Origin: DASQEH01 sp038239485
Lineage (GTDB): Bacteria; Actinomycetota; Actinomycetes; Propionibacteriales; Nocardioidaceae
DNA length: 64,000 nt
Assembly (NCBI GenBank): GCA_038239485.1
Contig: JBBSET010000010.1
Location: 1 to 64,000 of the forward strand
Direction: 5' to 3'
Shown here: piece by piece, positions 29,357 to 38,173 of the stretch
How positions within the stretch are numbered: the stretch's first letter is position 1
How the letters are laid out: each line of letters starts with the position of its first letter
Translations under genes and position numbers: made by a program
The notes under the pieces: generated by a model
Database searches by the model: none
What the model saw: only the letters and a program-made list of their open reading frames with translations
What the model was told of the DNA's origin: nothing

Positions 29357-30249
29357 GCACTCACGCAGACCGAACAGCAGGGGGAGAGGGCGACGGCATG
29401 GACGCCGACGAGACATTGGTGAAGGAGCGCTTCGACGCGGCAGTCGGAGGGGTCAGCCCCGACGTGGTGTCGATGGTCGGGGGCGGCGTTGCGGTGGGCA
29501 GGGGGATCCGCCGCAGACGGCGTCTCGTCGGGGCCGGGGGGGCGACGGCGACAGCAGCTGTGGTGGTCGGCGTGCTGGTGGCGACCGGTGGGCTGAGAAG
29601 CCTGTTCGACTCGAAGGGCGCCGGCCCGGCGCAGATCACTCAGCGCGTGGACGCGACGCCGCGCGGGATGGCCGCGGCGGTGCTGACGCACACCGACGGC
29701 CTCGGCTCGCTCATCGGCGTCGGCGGACAGGCGCTCGAGAACAGCCGGGGCATGCTCGATCTGAAGCACGGCATCACGGCCGAGTTCGGGTATGCGCTGG
29801 GCTCGGGCGCGAAGGTGGACCTCCAGGTCATCGCGTCCCGGCCGTCGGCCAAGGAGCGCAAAGCCTTCCTGTGCGCGAACAGGTCCTCGACGGTGACCTG
29901 TCGGGAGACCACCTTTCCCGACGGGACCAGGGGCGCGGTGATCTCGTCGACTGACGGCCTGCTCGGGGTGGCGAACGTCCGAGACTCCCAGGTCGTGATC
30001 GTTCTCGAGACTGTCATCAACTCCGGCTCGACTCCACTGTCGGTCCAGGACCTGAAGGCCATCGCGACCGATCCTCTGGTCGGCCTGACCACGACGGCGG
30101 ACCTCAACGCCCAGGGGTTGGCGATCCCGGATTTCAAGAGCACGCTGACCACGTCGTCGGGTGGCTCATCCAGCGGATCGAGCACGAGCTCCGTCAGCCC
30201 GCCGCCGGTGAGTGTCTCCAGCTCCGCTGTCCGTAAGCCGGGATCCTAG
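29353..30249 (+). CDS. Membrane protein coupled to ECF sigma factor
   Basis: A 298-residue protein with an acidic cytosolic N-terminus (1-50), a basic RGIRRRRR border, one membrane segment (about 58-80) and an extracytoplasmic domain ending in a serine-rich tail. I do not recognise the domain. The topology and ATGA overlap with the sigma gene suggest a sensor or anti-sigma protein, but I see no zinc-type HxxxCxxC anti-sigma motif. Two outer cysteines (about 175 and 183) could form a disulfide. Its stop overlaps that of the convergent hydrolase. Confidence 0.6.
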   Translation: MSTHADRTAGGEGDGMDADETLVKERFDAAVGGVSPDVVSMVGGGVAVGRGIRRRRRLVGAGGATATAAVVVGVLVATGGLRSLFDSKGAGPAQITQRVDATPRGMAAAVLTHTDGLGSLIGVGGQALENSRGMLDLKHGITAEFGYALGSGAKVDLQVIASRPSAKERKAFLCANRSSTVTCRETTFPDGTRGAVISSTDGLLGVANVRDSQVVIVLETVINSGSTPLSVQDLKAIATDPLVGLTTTADLNAQGLAIPDFKSTLTTSSGGSSSGSSTSSVSPPPVSVSSSAVRKPGS

Positions 30250-31070
30250 GTCCTTTCCAGCGCCGGGAGCACGACGTCGGTGAAGACCGATGTCAGCGGA
30301 TCGATCAGGGCGAAGTGGTCCACGCCGTCGAGCTCGACGTATGAGAACGTCTCACTAGCCGGGTGAGACGCGGCCAGTCGACGGTTCATGTCGACCGTCA
30401 CCTGCTTGTCGGCTGTGCCTTGGATGATCGTCACAGGGACGAGTCCGGGAAGCAGGGGTACGACGTCGGCGGCAGCGTAGGCTCCCGGCTGCTCGCCGGG
30501 TTCACCGCCCAGCAGCGCTTGCACCGCCCCTTCTCCCATCCGCACCTGAGCGGCGTACCGGAGATCCGAGACCGGCGCCAGCGCGACGATGGAGCCGACC
30601 CTGCGCGGCCCGGCCCGCAGCCCGGCCCACAGGGCGAGGTGCCCGCCCGCCGAGTGGCCGGCGAGGACGACCGGCGCCGTCGGGTCCACATACCCTGGCG
30701 CGACCTCATCGAGCATCGCCGAGACGTTGGCGAGGCCGGACTCGATGTCATCACCTGTCTGGGGCCAACCGCCCAGCCCACCCGTTCGGCGGTACTCCGG
30801 CACCGCGACGACCCAGCCGCGGAGTCGCAAGGCACCGGCCAGCGGGCGGACGTGGGTACGGTCGAATGGCTGGCGCCAGAACCCGCCGTGCACGAGGACG
30901 ACCAGCCGGCTCGGGGCACGGGGCGGCCCGAGGCTCGCGGGGAGGAACACGTCGACGAGGGCGTCGGGATGGGTGCCGTACCGCAGCACGACGTCAGGCT
31001 GCTCCGCCTGACGGCCGAGGACCTCGTCGGGCTGTCCCACCGTGACGACGGTACCGGTTCGCGGCGCCAT
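30246..31070 (-). CDS. Alpha/beta hydrolase (esterase/lipase type)
   Basis: A 274-residue serine hydrolase of the BD-FAE / kynurenine formamidase-like group. The oxyanion-hole motif is VVLVHGGFWRQPF, the nucleophile elbow is LAGHSAGGHLALW, and the acid/base pair lies in IIQGTADKQV and ELDGVDHFALI. No signal peptide is seen. It ends on the same CTAG as the convergent membrane protein. Substrate unknown; arylformamidase or acyl-esterase activity would fit. Confidence 0.85.
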   Translation of the reverse strand: MAPRTGTVVTVGQPDEVLGRQAEQPDVVLRYGTHPDALVDVFLPASLGPPRAPSRLVVLVHGGFWRQPFDRTHVRPLAGALRLRGWVVAVPEYRRTGGLGGWPQTGDDIESGLANVSAMLDEVAPGYVDPTAPVVLAGHSAGGHLALWAGLRAGPRRVGSIVALAPVSDLRYAAQVRMGEGAVQALLGGEPGEQPGAYAAADVVPLLPGLVPVTIIQGTADKQVTVDMNRRLAASHPASETFSYVELDGVDHFALIDPLTSVFTDVVLPALERT

Positions 31071-31120
31071 CCTCGCCGGCCCTGGCCGAGGATGGTGGGC
31101 CTCGGCGTTAGAGTCGCCAG

Positions 31121-31276
31121 ATGACGAAATGGGAATACCTCACGGTGCCGCTGTTGGTCCACGCCACCAAGGCCATCCTCGACAACATGGGCGAGGACGG
31201 CTGGTAGCTCGTCCAGGTCGTCCCGGGTCTCAACCCCGAGAACCTGGTGGCGTACTTCAAGCGGGAGAAGGCCTGA
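31121..31276 (+). pseudogene. DUF4177 small protein with in-frame amber codon
   Basis: The frame reads MTKWEYLTVPLLVHATKAIL, then DNMGEDGW, then TAG at 31205-31207, then LVQVVPGLNPENLVAYFKRE and a TGA at 31274. Without the TAG it is a 51-residue DUF4177 protein; the stop replaces the expected GAG glutamate in GWELVQVVPG. Both halves are well conserved, so the mutation is recent or a sequencing error. The gene lies one base before ridA, its conserved place. A truncated 28-residue product is unlikely to work. Confidence 0.8.
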
Positions 31277-31277
31277 G

Positions 31278-31739
31278 ATGTCCACGCCCGAGGAGCGGCT
31301 GGCCGCGCTGGGGCTGGCTGTCCCCGAAGTCGCCAAGCCGGTCGCGGCGTACGTCCCGGCGGTGCGGACCGGCAACCTGGTCTACACGTCGGGCCAGCTT
31401 CCGTTCCGCGGCGGGCAGCTGATCGCGACCGGGAAGGTCGGCGGCGGCGTCACCACGGAGCAGGCCGCCGACTGCGCCCAGCAGTGCGCCCTCAACGCCA
31501 TCGCCGCGGTCAGGTTTGTGCTTGGCGACCTCACGAGCGTCGTCCGGGTGGTCAAGGTCGTCGCCTTCGTCGCGAGCACGCCCGACTTCACCGGGCAACC
31601 GGTCGTCGCCAACGGCGCCAGCGAGCTCTTCGGCGCCGTGTTCGGCGACGCCGGCCAGCACGCCAGGTCAGCGGTCGGCGTGGCGGTGCTGCCCCTCGAC
31701 GCCCCCGTCGAGGTCGAGCTGATCGTGGAGGTCGCCTGA
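31278..31739 (+). CDS. RidA/YjgF-family protein
   Basis: A 153-residue Rid-superfamily protein (GNLVYTSGQLPFRGGQLIA near residue 34; later LTSVVRVVKVVAFVAS and a C-terminal SAVGVAVLPLDAPVEVEL). Canonical RidA hydrolyses reactive enamines from amino-acid metabolism; this longer member lacks the usual terminal motif with the key arginine in an obvious form, so its activity is uncertain. It starts 1 nt after the DUF4177 stop and lies in an operon with the NUDIX and MBL genes. Confidence 0.88.
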   Translation: MSTPEERLAALGLAVPEVAKPVAAYVPAVRTGNLVYTSGQLPFRGGQLIATGKVGGGVTTEQAADCAQQCALNAIAAVRFVLGDLTSVVRVVKVVAFVASTPDFTGQPVVANGASELFGAVFGDAGQHARSAVGVAVLPLDAPVEVELIVEVA

Positions 31740-31741
31740 CG

Positions 31742-32632
31742 GTGGACGCGACCAGGCGGGTACCGGCAGGGCTGGCGGCGCGCGCCGAGTCCTTTCTCGC
31801 CGGAGCGTCGCCCCCGGTCCCCGCAAAGGGCGCCGCGACGGTCCTGCTCCTGAGGGAGGGCCCCGAAGGTCTCCAGGTCTACCTGCTGCGGCGTCATGGG
31901 GAGATGGCGTTCGCCGCCGGGATGTATGCATACCCCGGCGGCACGGTCGACCCTCGCGACTTCGACGCGGCGGTGGCCTGGGCCGGACCGACCCCCGCGG
32001 AGTGGGCCGACCGCCTGCGATGTGCCCCCGACGAGGCCCGGGCGCTGATCTGCGCGGCGGTACGCGAGACGTTCGAGGAGTCCGGGGTCCTGCTCGCAGG
32101 CACGGCCGGCGACACCGTTGTGGCCGATACGACCGGGGAGGACTGGGAGCGTGACCGCGCTGCCCTGGTGGACCGGGGTCTGTCGTTCAGCGACTTCCTG
32201 GACCGGCGCGGCCTGGTCCTGCGTACTGACCTGCTGGCCGCCTGGGCGCACTGGATCACGCCGGAGTTCGAGCCGCGCCGTTACGACACCCGATTCTTCT
32301 TGGCCCGGCTGCCGGTGGGGCAGCTGACCCGTGACGTGTCGGGCGAGGCCGACCGGGTGGCCTGGATGCGGCCGCGCGACGCCCTCGACGGTGTCGAGGC
32401 TGCGACCATGCGGATGCTCCCACCGACGTCTGTGACGCTCGACGAGCTGTCCGCCCACGCCACACCTGACGCGGCGATGGCGGCCGCAGCCGCCCGCGTC
32501 ATCACGACGATTATGCCGGACGTCTCAGTCGTCGACGGGGAGCTGGTATTCACCCACATGGGCGACGTGGCCGGTCTGAGCAGTGAGGCCGGCCGCCGCG
32601 TCCGCACGCGCGGACGGCTGAGGCGTGGTTGA
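31742..32632 (+). CDS. NUDIX hydrolase
   Basis: A 296-residue NUDIX protein with GTG start right after the ridA stop. The fold begins at AATVLLLREG, with AFAAGMYAYPGGTVDPRD and, after a roughly 35-residue insert, AAVRETFEESGVLL, which together form a split Nudix box. This long-insert form resembles the NUDT19/RNU8-like group that cleaves CoA derivatives. The end overlaps the MBL gene by 8 nt. Confidence 0.85.
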   Translation: MDATRRVPAGLAARAESFLAGASPPVPAKGAATVLLLREGPEGLQVYLLRRHGEMAFAAGMYAYPGGTVDPRDFDAAVAWAGPTPAEWADRLRCAPDEARALICAAVRETFEESGVLLAGTAGDTVVADTTGEDWERDRAALVDRGLSFSDFLDRRGLVLRTDLLAAWAHWITPEFEPRRYDTRFFLARLPVGQLTRDVSGEADRVAWMRPRDALDGVEAATMRMLPPTSVTLDELSAHATPDAAMAAAAARVITTIMPDVSVVDGELVFTHMGDVAGLSSEAGRRVRTRGRLRRG

Positions 32633-33407
32633 GCAGGCGTGGGCGGGCGGCGCCGTCGGCGCCCGGGGTGTCTGCGTACTCGCACCCAACGGTGGCCCGA
32701 TGACTCTCGACGGCACCAATACCTGGGTGCTCCGAGAGCCCGGCGCGGTGCGTTCGGTGGTCGTGGACCCCGGCCCACTCGACCCCGATCACCTCGAGCG
32801 GGTGGCCGCAGTGGCAGGACCCGTGATGGCGGTGCTGCTGACGCACGGCCACCTCGACCACAGCGAGGGGGCCAGGGCGTTCGCCGACCGGGTGGGCTGC
32901 GGCGTACGTGCTCTCGACCCCGCGCACAGCTACGGCGCCGAGGGCCTCCACGATGGCGATGTCGTCGACGCCGACGGCCTACAGCTGCGGGTCGTCGCAA
33001 CGCCGGGGCATACCAGCGACTCTCTCAGCTTCCTGCTGCCGGCCGAACATGCGCTGCTGACCGGCGACACGGTCCTGGGGCGGGGTACCACCGTGGTGGC
33101 GCACCCGGACGGGATGCTGGGCGCCTACCTCGCGTCGCTCCGCCGGCTGCGCGATCTTGCCGAGGTGCGCGAGGCCGAGATGATCTGGCCCGGGCACGGC
33201 CCCGTCCTCGACCACGCCCTCCCGGTCCTCGACTCCTACCTTGCGCACCGTGCCCAGCGCCTCGATGAGGTGCGGGAGGCCCTTGCCCAGGGGGCGGTCG
33301 AGCCCGCCGACATCGTCCGTCTGGTGTATGCCGACGTCGACCCGAGCCTGTGGCCGGCAGCCGATCTCAGCGTCCGGGCACAGCTCGCCTACCTCGAGCG
33401 CAACTGA
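32625..33407 (+). CDS. MBL-fold metallo-hydrolase
   Basis: A 260-residue beta-lactamase-fold hydrolase with metal motif LLTHGHLDHSEGAR, a second-site histidine in ATPGHTSDSLSF, an aspartate in LLTGDTVLG and histidine in IWPGHGPVL. The N-terminal MTLDGTNTWVL and C-terminal helical tail resemble the LACTB2/Rv3677c group, some of which are endoribonucleases. GTG start overlapping the NUDIX gene. Last gene of the DUF4177-ridA-NUDIX-MBL operon. Confidence 0.9.
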   Translation: MVEQAWAGGAVGARGVCVLAPNGGPMTLDGTNTWVLREPGAVRSVVVDPGPLDPDHLERVAAVAGPVMAVLLTHGHLDHSEGARAFADRVGCGVRALDPAHSYGAEGLHDGDVVDADGLQLRVVATPGHTSDSLSFLLPAEHALLTGDTVLGRGTTVVAHPDGMLGAYLASLRRLRDLAEVREAEMIWPGHGPVLDHALPVLDSYLAHRAQRLDEVREALAQGAVEPADIVRLVYADVDPSLWPAADLSVRAQLAYLERN

Positions 33408-33425
33408 TCGGCGACGGCTACCCGG

Positions 33426-34073
33426 TCAGGCGTCGTAGGGGTTCCCGTCGGAGAGGTCGCGCAGCTCCCGGTCGACCTGCCCGAACTTTCCGACGTGCAT
33501 CAGGTACGTCGCTCGACCTTCGTCCTTGAGCAGCCCGTCGTGGATCGGGAACGCCACCGGAGCAGCGACGGCCCGCACGAACGCCAGCGTCTCGCTCACC
33601 CGTGCCCAGGGAGCACTGAGCGGGACCGCCAGGACGTCGACGCCGGCCGGCGCGTCCGCATACGAGTCGCCAGGATGGAAGAGGGTCGGCCCGTCCCGCT
33701 CGCTGATGAGCAGGCCGACGTTGCCGACGAGGGGCACCCATTCGTGGATGCGGGCGTGCTGGCCCCCCACAGCGGTGACCCGCAGGTCGCCGATGTCGCG
33801 GCTGCTCCCGGTCGGGAACGGGGTACCGGCCGCCGTCAGCTCGAGCGACGAGACCGTCTCCGGCTCGAGCAGGGCCTCGGCGCCGGGGTTCGCGTCGAGC
33901 AGGTCGGGCAGCAGGCCGGCGTCGACGTGGTCGGGGTGCTGGTGGGTGACGATGACGGCGTCCAGATCCGTCAGGTTCTCGAACCCCGACGAGAAGGTGC
34001 CTGGGTCGATCAGCAGCTGGGTGTCCCTGCCCTGAACGAGCAGGCAAGCGTGGCCGAGATGGGTGATACGCAT
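33426..34073 (-). CDS. MBL-fold hydrolase, UlaG-like
   Basis: A 215-residue metallo-beta-lactamase-fold protein unlike the neighbouring one: N-terminal MRITHLGHACLLVQGRDTQ, short metal motif VTHQHPDHVDAG, VGGQHARI and LFHPGDSYAD. This is the L-ascorbate-6-phosphate lactonase (UlaG)-like group, whose actinobacterial members are uncharacterised. It begins 7 nt after the crp stop, so it is probably in the crp transcript. It is convergent with the other MBL gene. Confidence 0.87.
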   Translation of the reverse strand: MRITHLGHACLLVQGRDTQLLIDPGTFSSGFENLTDLDAVIVTHQHPDHVDAGLLPDLLDANPGAEALLEPETVSSLELTAAGTPFPTGSSRDIGDLRVTAVGGQHARIHEWVPLVGNVGLLISERDGPTLFHPGDSYADAPAGVDVLAVPLSAPWARVSETLAFVRAVAAPVAFPIHDGLLKDEGRATYLMHVGKFGQVDRELRDLSDGNPYDA

Positions 34074-34080
34074 GGCGTGC

Positions 34081-34758
34081 TCAACGGGCCCGGCGCTTGA
34101 GGCGCTCGACGTCCATCAGGACCACCGACCGAGCCTCCAGGCGCAGCCAGCCCCGCGAGGCGAAGTCCGCCAGAGCCTTGTTGACCGTCTCGCGGGAAGC
34201 GCCGACGAGCTGTGCCAGCTCCTCCTGGGTGAGGTCGTGGTGCACGTGGATACCGTCGTCGCTCACCCGGCCGAAGCGAGACGACAGGTCGAGCAGCGCC
34301 TTGGCGACCCGGCCCGGCACGTCGGAGAACACGAGGTCGGCCACGACGTCGTTGGCCTTGCGCAACCTGACGGCGAGCTGCACGAGCAGCGCACGAGCAA
34401 CCTCGGGCCGCCCGTCGAGCCATCGACCGAGCTCCTCGTGGTCCAGGCTCTGCATGGTGCAGTCGGTGATGGCGGTGACGGTCGCCGAGCGAGGCCCCGG
34501 GTCGAACAGCGAGAGCTCACCGAACATCTGCCCTGGACCGAGGATCGCCAGCAGGTTCTCGCGCCCGTCAGCCGACGTGCGTCCGAGCTTGACCTTGCCC
34601 TCGGTCACGACATATAGGCGGTCGCCCTCGTCACCCTCGCGAAACAGCACGTCTCCGCGCATCACGTGGTTCTCGACCATGGACGCGCTCAACGCCTCTG
34701 CGGCGTCGTCGTCCAGCCCGCTGAAGAGCGGCGCCTCTCGGAGCACTTCGGTGTTCAC
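34081..34758 (-). CDS. crp: Crp/Fnr-family transcription regulator
   Basis: A 225-residue cyclic-nucleotide-sensing regulator. The cNMP-binding domain has FREGDEGDRLYVVTEGKVKL and the phosphate-binding cassette FGELSLFDPGPRSATVTA; the C-terminal winged helix has LTQEELAQLVGASRETVNKAL. The arginine and serine of the cassette suggest real cAMP binding. The GTG at 34758 follows a strong GAGGAGGA box; the longer open frame is rejected. Orthologous in context to mycobacterial Crp (Rv3676), divergent from nth. Confidence 0.93.
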   Translation of the reverse strand: MNTEVLREAPLFSGLDDDAAEALSASMVENHVMRGDVLFREGDEGDRLYVVTEGKVKLGRTSADGRENLLAILGPGQMFGELSLFDPGPRSATVTAITDCTMQSLDHEELGRWLDGRPEVARALLVQLAVRLRKANDVVADLVFSDVPGRVAKALLDLSSRFGRVSDDGIHVHHDLTQEELAQLVGASRETVNKALADFASRGWLRLEARSVVLMDVERLKRRAR

Positions 34759-34894
34759 TCGTTCTCCTCCTCGAAAGCCATGCCAGTGCCGCGGCTCACA
34801 GTCTGACGCATTCCTCCTGCCGATGCTACGGATGATGGCCCTGGGACATCCGGGCACGGCGGGACCGCCCTCGCAAGGTCGTACGCTGAACCAC

Positions 34895-35623
34895 ATGCCT
34901 GCTGTCGTCGATGTCGCGGCTGTCGAGCCGGTGAGTCGTGCGACCCTGGTCAGGCGCGCGCGTCGCATCGACCGGCTGCTCGGGCAGACCTACCCGGATG
35001 CCCGGTGCGAGCTCGACTTCCAGAGCCCCTGGCAGCTCCTGATCGCCACCGTGCTGTCGGCCCAGACCACCGACAAGCGCGTCAACACCGTCAGCCCGGC
35101 CTTGTTCGCGAGGTATCCCGGACCCGCTGAGCTGGCGGTGGCCGATCGCGCCGATGTCGAGCAGATCATCGCGCCGACCGGGTTCTTCCGAGCCAAGACG
35201 CAGTCCGTCATCAAGCTCGCAGGGGCCGTCATCGAGCGGTACGACGGCGAGGTGCCGCCGCGCCTCGCCGACCTCGTGACACTGCCCGGCGTAGGACGAA
35301 AGACGGCCAACGTCGTGCTCGGCGACGCGTTCGGCGTCCCCGGCATCACCGTCGACACCCATGTCGGCCGGCTGTCGCGCCGCTTCGGCTGGACCCGGCA
35401 GACCGACCCGGTCAAGGTCGAGGCCGAGATCGGCGACCTGTTCGCCAAGCGCGACTGGGTCCTGCTCAACCACCACCTGATCTGGCACGGGCGTCGTCGC
35501 TGTCATGCCCGTCGCCCGGCGTGCGGCGCCTGCCCGTTGGCCCGACTCTGCCCGGCCTACGGCGAGGGGCCGACGGACCCTGACGAGGCGGCGAAGCTGG
35601 TGCGGACCGAAGGTCGCGCGTGA
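34895..35623 (+). CDS. nth: Endonuclease III
   Basis: A 242-residue DNA glycosylase/AP lyase for oxidised pyrimidines. The helix-hairpin-helix LPGVGRKTANVVLG holds catalytic K136; D154 is in TVDTHVGRL. The C-terminal iron-sulfur loop has four cysteines in CHARRPACGACPLARLC. The ATG at 34895 (MPAVVDVAAV) is chosen. The next three genes overlap in series (GTGA), so nth heads the nth-TlpA-NUDIX-marP operon. Confidence 0.95.
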   Translation: MPAVVDVAAVEPVSRATLVRRARRIDRLLGQTYPDARCELDFQSPWQLLIATVLSAQTTDKRVNTVSPALFARYPGPAELAVADRADVEQIIAPTGFFRAKTQSVIKLAGAVIERYDGEVPPRLADLVTLPGVGRKTANVVLGDAFGVPGITVDTHVGRLSRRFGWTRQTDPVKVEAEIGDLFAKRDWVLLNHHLIWHGRRRCHARRPACGACPLARLCPAYGEGPTDPDEAAKLVRTEGRA

Positions 35624-36276
35624 GGGCCCTCTCGCGTGGTCTCGCCGCCGCCGCGCTGGTCGCAGGCGCTCTGCTGGTTGCCGGGTGCACGCAGGGGCCG
35701 CCCGCCGCGAAGGCCTACGTCTTCCACCCCGGCAGCTCCCCGATCAAGGTCGACACGCCGGCCCTGCGAGCGCAGAAAGCGGCCGCGCACATCGCCGACT
35801 GCCCCCGGAGCACCCGGGTCGCCTCTGCCGGCCCTCATCGGCTCCCCGCCGTCACGTTGCCGTGCTTGGGCGGCGGAAGGTCCGTCGATCTCGCCGGGCT
35901 GGCCGGTCCGCCGACGATCGTCAACTTCTGGTCCCAGTCATGTGGCCCGTGCCGCACCGAGCTCCCGCTGCTTCAGCGGTTCTCCGTCGCGGCCCGCGGC
36001 ACGGTCAGGATGGTGGGCGTCGACTGGGAGGACTCACAACCCGGCATGGCGATCGCCTTCGCGAAGGCCCTGGGCGTCAGGTACGCGCAGCTGGCCGATC
36101 CCGACGCGGCCACCAGGGCTCCGCTGCAGATATCGGGGCTTCCGACCAGCATCTTCGTCGACTCGACCGGGACCATCGTGCATGTCGAGTACGGAGCCCT
36201 CACCTCTGCCGCGGAGCTGAAAGGCCTGGTGAAGACCTACCTCGGCGTCTCCGTCCCCTTGGGCACCGCCTCGTGA
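35620..36276 (+). CDS. TlpA/ResA-like thiol-disulfide lipoprotein
   Basis: A 218-residue exported thioredoxin-fold protein. The signal peptide ends in lipobox LLVAGC with the lipidated cysteine at 23. The redox motif is C108-GP-C111 in NFWSQSCGPCRTELP, and the cis-proline loop is SGLPTSIFVD. It would reduce or exchange disulfides in the cell envelope, for example in cytochrome maturation. GTG start overlaps the nth stop. Matches Rv3673c in position. Confidence 0.9.
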   Translation: MRALSRGLAAAALVAGALLVAGCTQGPPAAKAYVFHPGSSPIKVDTPALRAQKAAAHIADCPRSTRVASAGPHRLPAVTLPCLGGGRSVDLAGLAGPPTIVNFWSQSCGPCRTELPLLQRFSVAARGTVRMVGVDWEDSQPGMAIAFAKALGVRYAQLADPDAATRAPLQISGLPTSIFVDSTGTIVHVEYGALTSAAELKGLVKTYLGVSVPLGTAS

Positions 36277-36995
36277 CTACGCGGCGTCGCGAGCAGGCTG
36301 CCTCGTCGCCGGCAACAAGCGGTCTCCCGACCTGGCTGGCGCGGTTGCCCGCCGCGACCCGAGACCTGCCGGCAACCGCCTGGAGCACCTTTCGGCCGCC
36401 CCCCGGGACCATCCCCCGAGCGGCGTCGGTGCTGATCCTGTTCGGAGATGGCGTCGCCGGACCGTTCGTCCTCCTGCTCGAGCGGTCCCACGACATGCGC
36501 TCACACGCCGGTCAGGTCGCCTTTCCCGGCGGCGCACAGGATCCGGGCGACGCAGACGCCGTCGCGGCGGCGCTCCGGGAAGCCGAGGAGGAGACCGGGC
36601 TCGACCCCGCGGGGGTGGAGGTGATCGCGACCTTGGCGACGATGTGGCTACCGCCGAGCAACTTCGAGGTGACGCCGGTCGTGGGCTGGTGGCACACGCC
36701 GAGCGACGTGCGCGCCGTGGACGCCGCCGAGACAGCATCGGTGCATGCGATCGCCCTCGCCGAGCTGCTCGACCCGGCCCACCGGGTCACCATCCGGCAT
36801 CCGTCGGGCTATCTCGGTCCGGCCTTCCTGGTCCGTGACCTCGTCGTCTGGGGCTTCACGGCGGGGCTGCTGGCACGGCTGTTCGCATTCGCCGGTTGGG
36901 AACTGCCCTGGGACGATACCGTGGTGGTTGATCTGCCGGAACAGCTGGCGGCGGGCACGCGGCGCGATCTGAGCCGAATCGAGCGAGAGCGGTGA
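36273..36995 (+). CDS. NUDIX hydrolase, coenzyme A pyrophosphatase-like
   Basis: A 240-residue NUDIX protein of the CoAse group. The signature pair is present: MRSHAGQVAFPGGAQDPGD (UPF0035 motif) leading into the Nudix box with ALREAEEETGLDP. It would split CoA or related dinucleotides into 4'-phosphopantetheine and 3',5'-ADP. The GTG at 36273 overlaps the lipoprotein stop, and its own stop overlaps marP. The much longer open frame upstream is a chance extension. Confidence 0.9.
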   Translation: MTTRRREQAASSPATSGLPTWLARLPAATRDLPATAWSTFRPPPGTIPRAASVLILFGDGVAGPFVLLLERSHDMRSHAGQVAFPGGAQDPGDADAVAAALREAEEETGLDPAGVEVIATLATMWLPPSNFEVTPVVGWWHTPSDVRAVDAAETASVHAIALAELLDPAHRVTIRHPSGYLGPAFLVRDLVVWGFTAGLLARLFAFAGWELPWDDTVVVDLPEQLAAGTRRDLSRIERER

Positions 36996-38173
36996 ACATG
37001 CTCGACCTCGTCCTTCTTGTCTTCGCCGTCGTCTATGCGCTGTCGGGCTACCGCCAGGGGTTCATCATCGGCTGCGCCTCCACGGCCGGGCTGCTGGTCG
37101 GTGGCTTCATCGGCGTCAAGGTCACTCCGACCCTGCTCGACCACTTCACCAGGGACCTCACGATCTCGGTCGCTGCCCTGGTCATGGTGCTGTTCTGCGC
37201 GTTCGTCGGCCAGGGCGTCGGGGCGCTGGCAGGTGCCACGCTCCGGGACAAGATCACCTGGAGACCCGCCCGCATCGTCGACTCAGTGAGCGGCGGCGCG
37301 CTCAGCGTGGCCGCCATGCTCCTCATCGCCTGGGTCCTCGGGGTCGCAGCGAGCGGAGCCCAGGTGGGCGGACTGAACCGCGAGATCCGTGGCTCACACG
37401 TGCTCGCGGCCGTCAACGGAGTCCTGCCCGGTGGCGCCGACCACGTCCTCGGAGCCTTCAACTCCCTGGTCAACGCCTCGAAGTTCCCCAGCTATCTCGA
37501 GCCGTTCGCACAGGAGCGGATCACCAAGGTCGCGACGCCGTCCGCGGCGGTGCTGGCCCGCCCGGGTGTCCGGGCAGCGAGCGCCAGCGTCGTCAAGATC
37601 GTGGGGTCGGCCGCGTCCTGCAACCAGACACTCGAGGGAAGCGGTTTCGTCGTCGCCGCGGAGCACGTGATGACCAACGCCCACGTGGTTGCCGGCGTGA
37701 GCCATCCTGTCGTCACCGTCGGTGACACGAACTACACCGCCCACATCGTCTATTACGACCCCAGCGTCGACATCGCGGTGATGGACGTCCCCGGTCTCAA
37801 GCAGCCGCCACTGCGTATCGACGTCGCCAAGGCAGCGTCGACCTCGTCAGGCGCTGTCCTCGGCTATCCGGAGAACGGCCCCTTCACCGCGCAACCTGCC
37901 CGGATCCGCGACGAGCAGACACTGCGCAGCTCCGACATCTACGGCAAGGGCACCGTCTACCGCGACACGTACTCGATCTACTCGCAGGTGCGGCAAGGCA
38001 ACTCCGGCGGACCACTGGTCAACCCCGATGGCGAGGTGATCGGAGTCGTCTTCGCGGCGTCGTTGACCGACCCCTCGACCGGGTATGCACTGACGTCCGC
38101 CCAGGTCTCGAAGGCGGCCACCGGGGCGGCGGACTCACAGATCGCCGTGAGCACCGGAGCCTGTGCGGGCTGA
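36992..38173 (+). CDS. marP: MarP-like periplasmic serine protease with CvpA domain
   Basis: A 393-residue protein: four membrane segments of the CvpA (colicin V production) type in the first ~150 residues, then a chymotrypsin-like protease domain outside the membrane. The catalytic triad is H231 (TNAHVVAG), D260 (SVDIAVMD) and S338 (GNSGGPLV). Positions agree well with mycobacterial MarP, which protects against acid and cleaves the peptidoglycan hydrolase RipA. GTG start overlaps the NUDIX stop; an ATG lies two codons later. Confidence 0.93.
   Translation: MNMLDLVLLVFAVVYALSGYRQGFIIGCASTAGLLVGGFIGVKVTPTLLDHFTRDLTISVAALVMVLFCAFVGQGVGALAGATLRDKITWRPARIVDSVSGGALSVAAMLLIAWVLGVAASGAQVGGLNREIRGSHVLAAVNGVLPGGADHVLGAFNSLVNASKFPSYLEPFAQERITKVATPSAAVLARPGVRAASASVVKIVGSAASCNQTLEGSGFVVAAEHVMTNAHVVAGVSHPVVTVGDTNYTAHIVYYDPSVDIAVMDVPGLKQPPLRIDVAKAASTSSGAVLGYPENGPFTAQPARIRDEQTLRSSDIYGKGTVYRDTYSIYSQVRQGNSGGPLVNPDGEVIGVVFAASLTDPSTGYALTSAQVSKAATGAADSQIAVSTGACAG

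Noticed and set aside
35505..36272. Upstream extension of the NUDIX frame over the TlpA-like gene
   Set aside because: The extension is out of frame with the lipoprotein, which has a clear lipobox and CGPC motif; the GTG at 36273 fits the GTGA coupling pattern.
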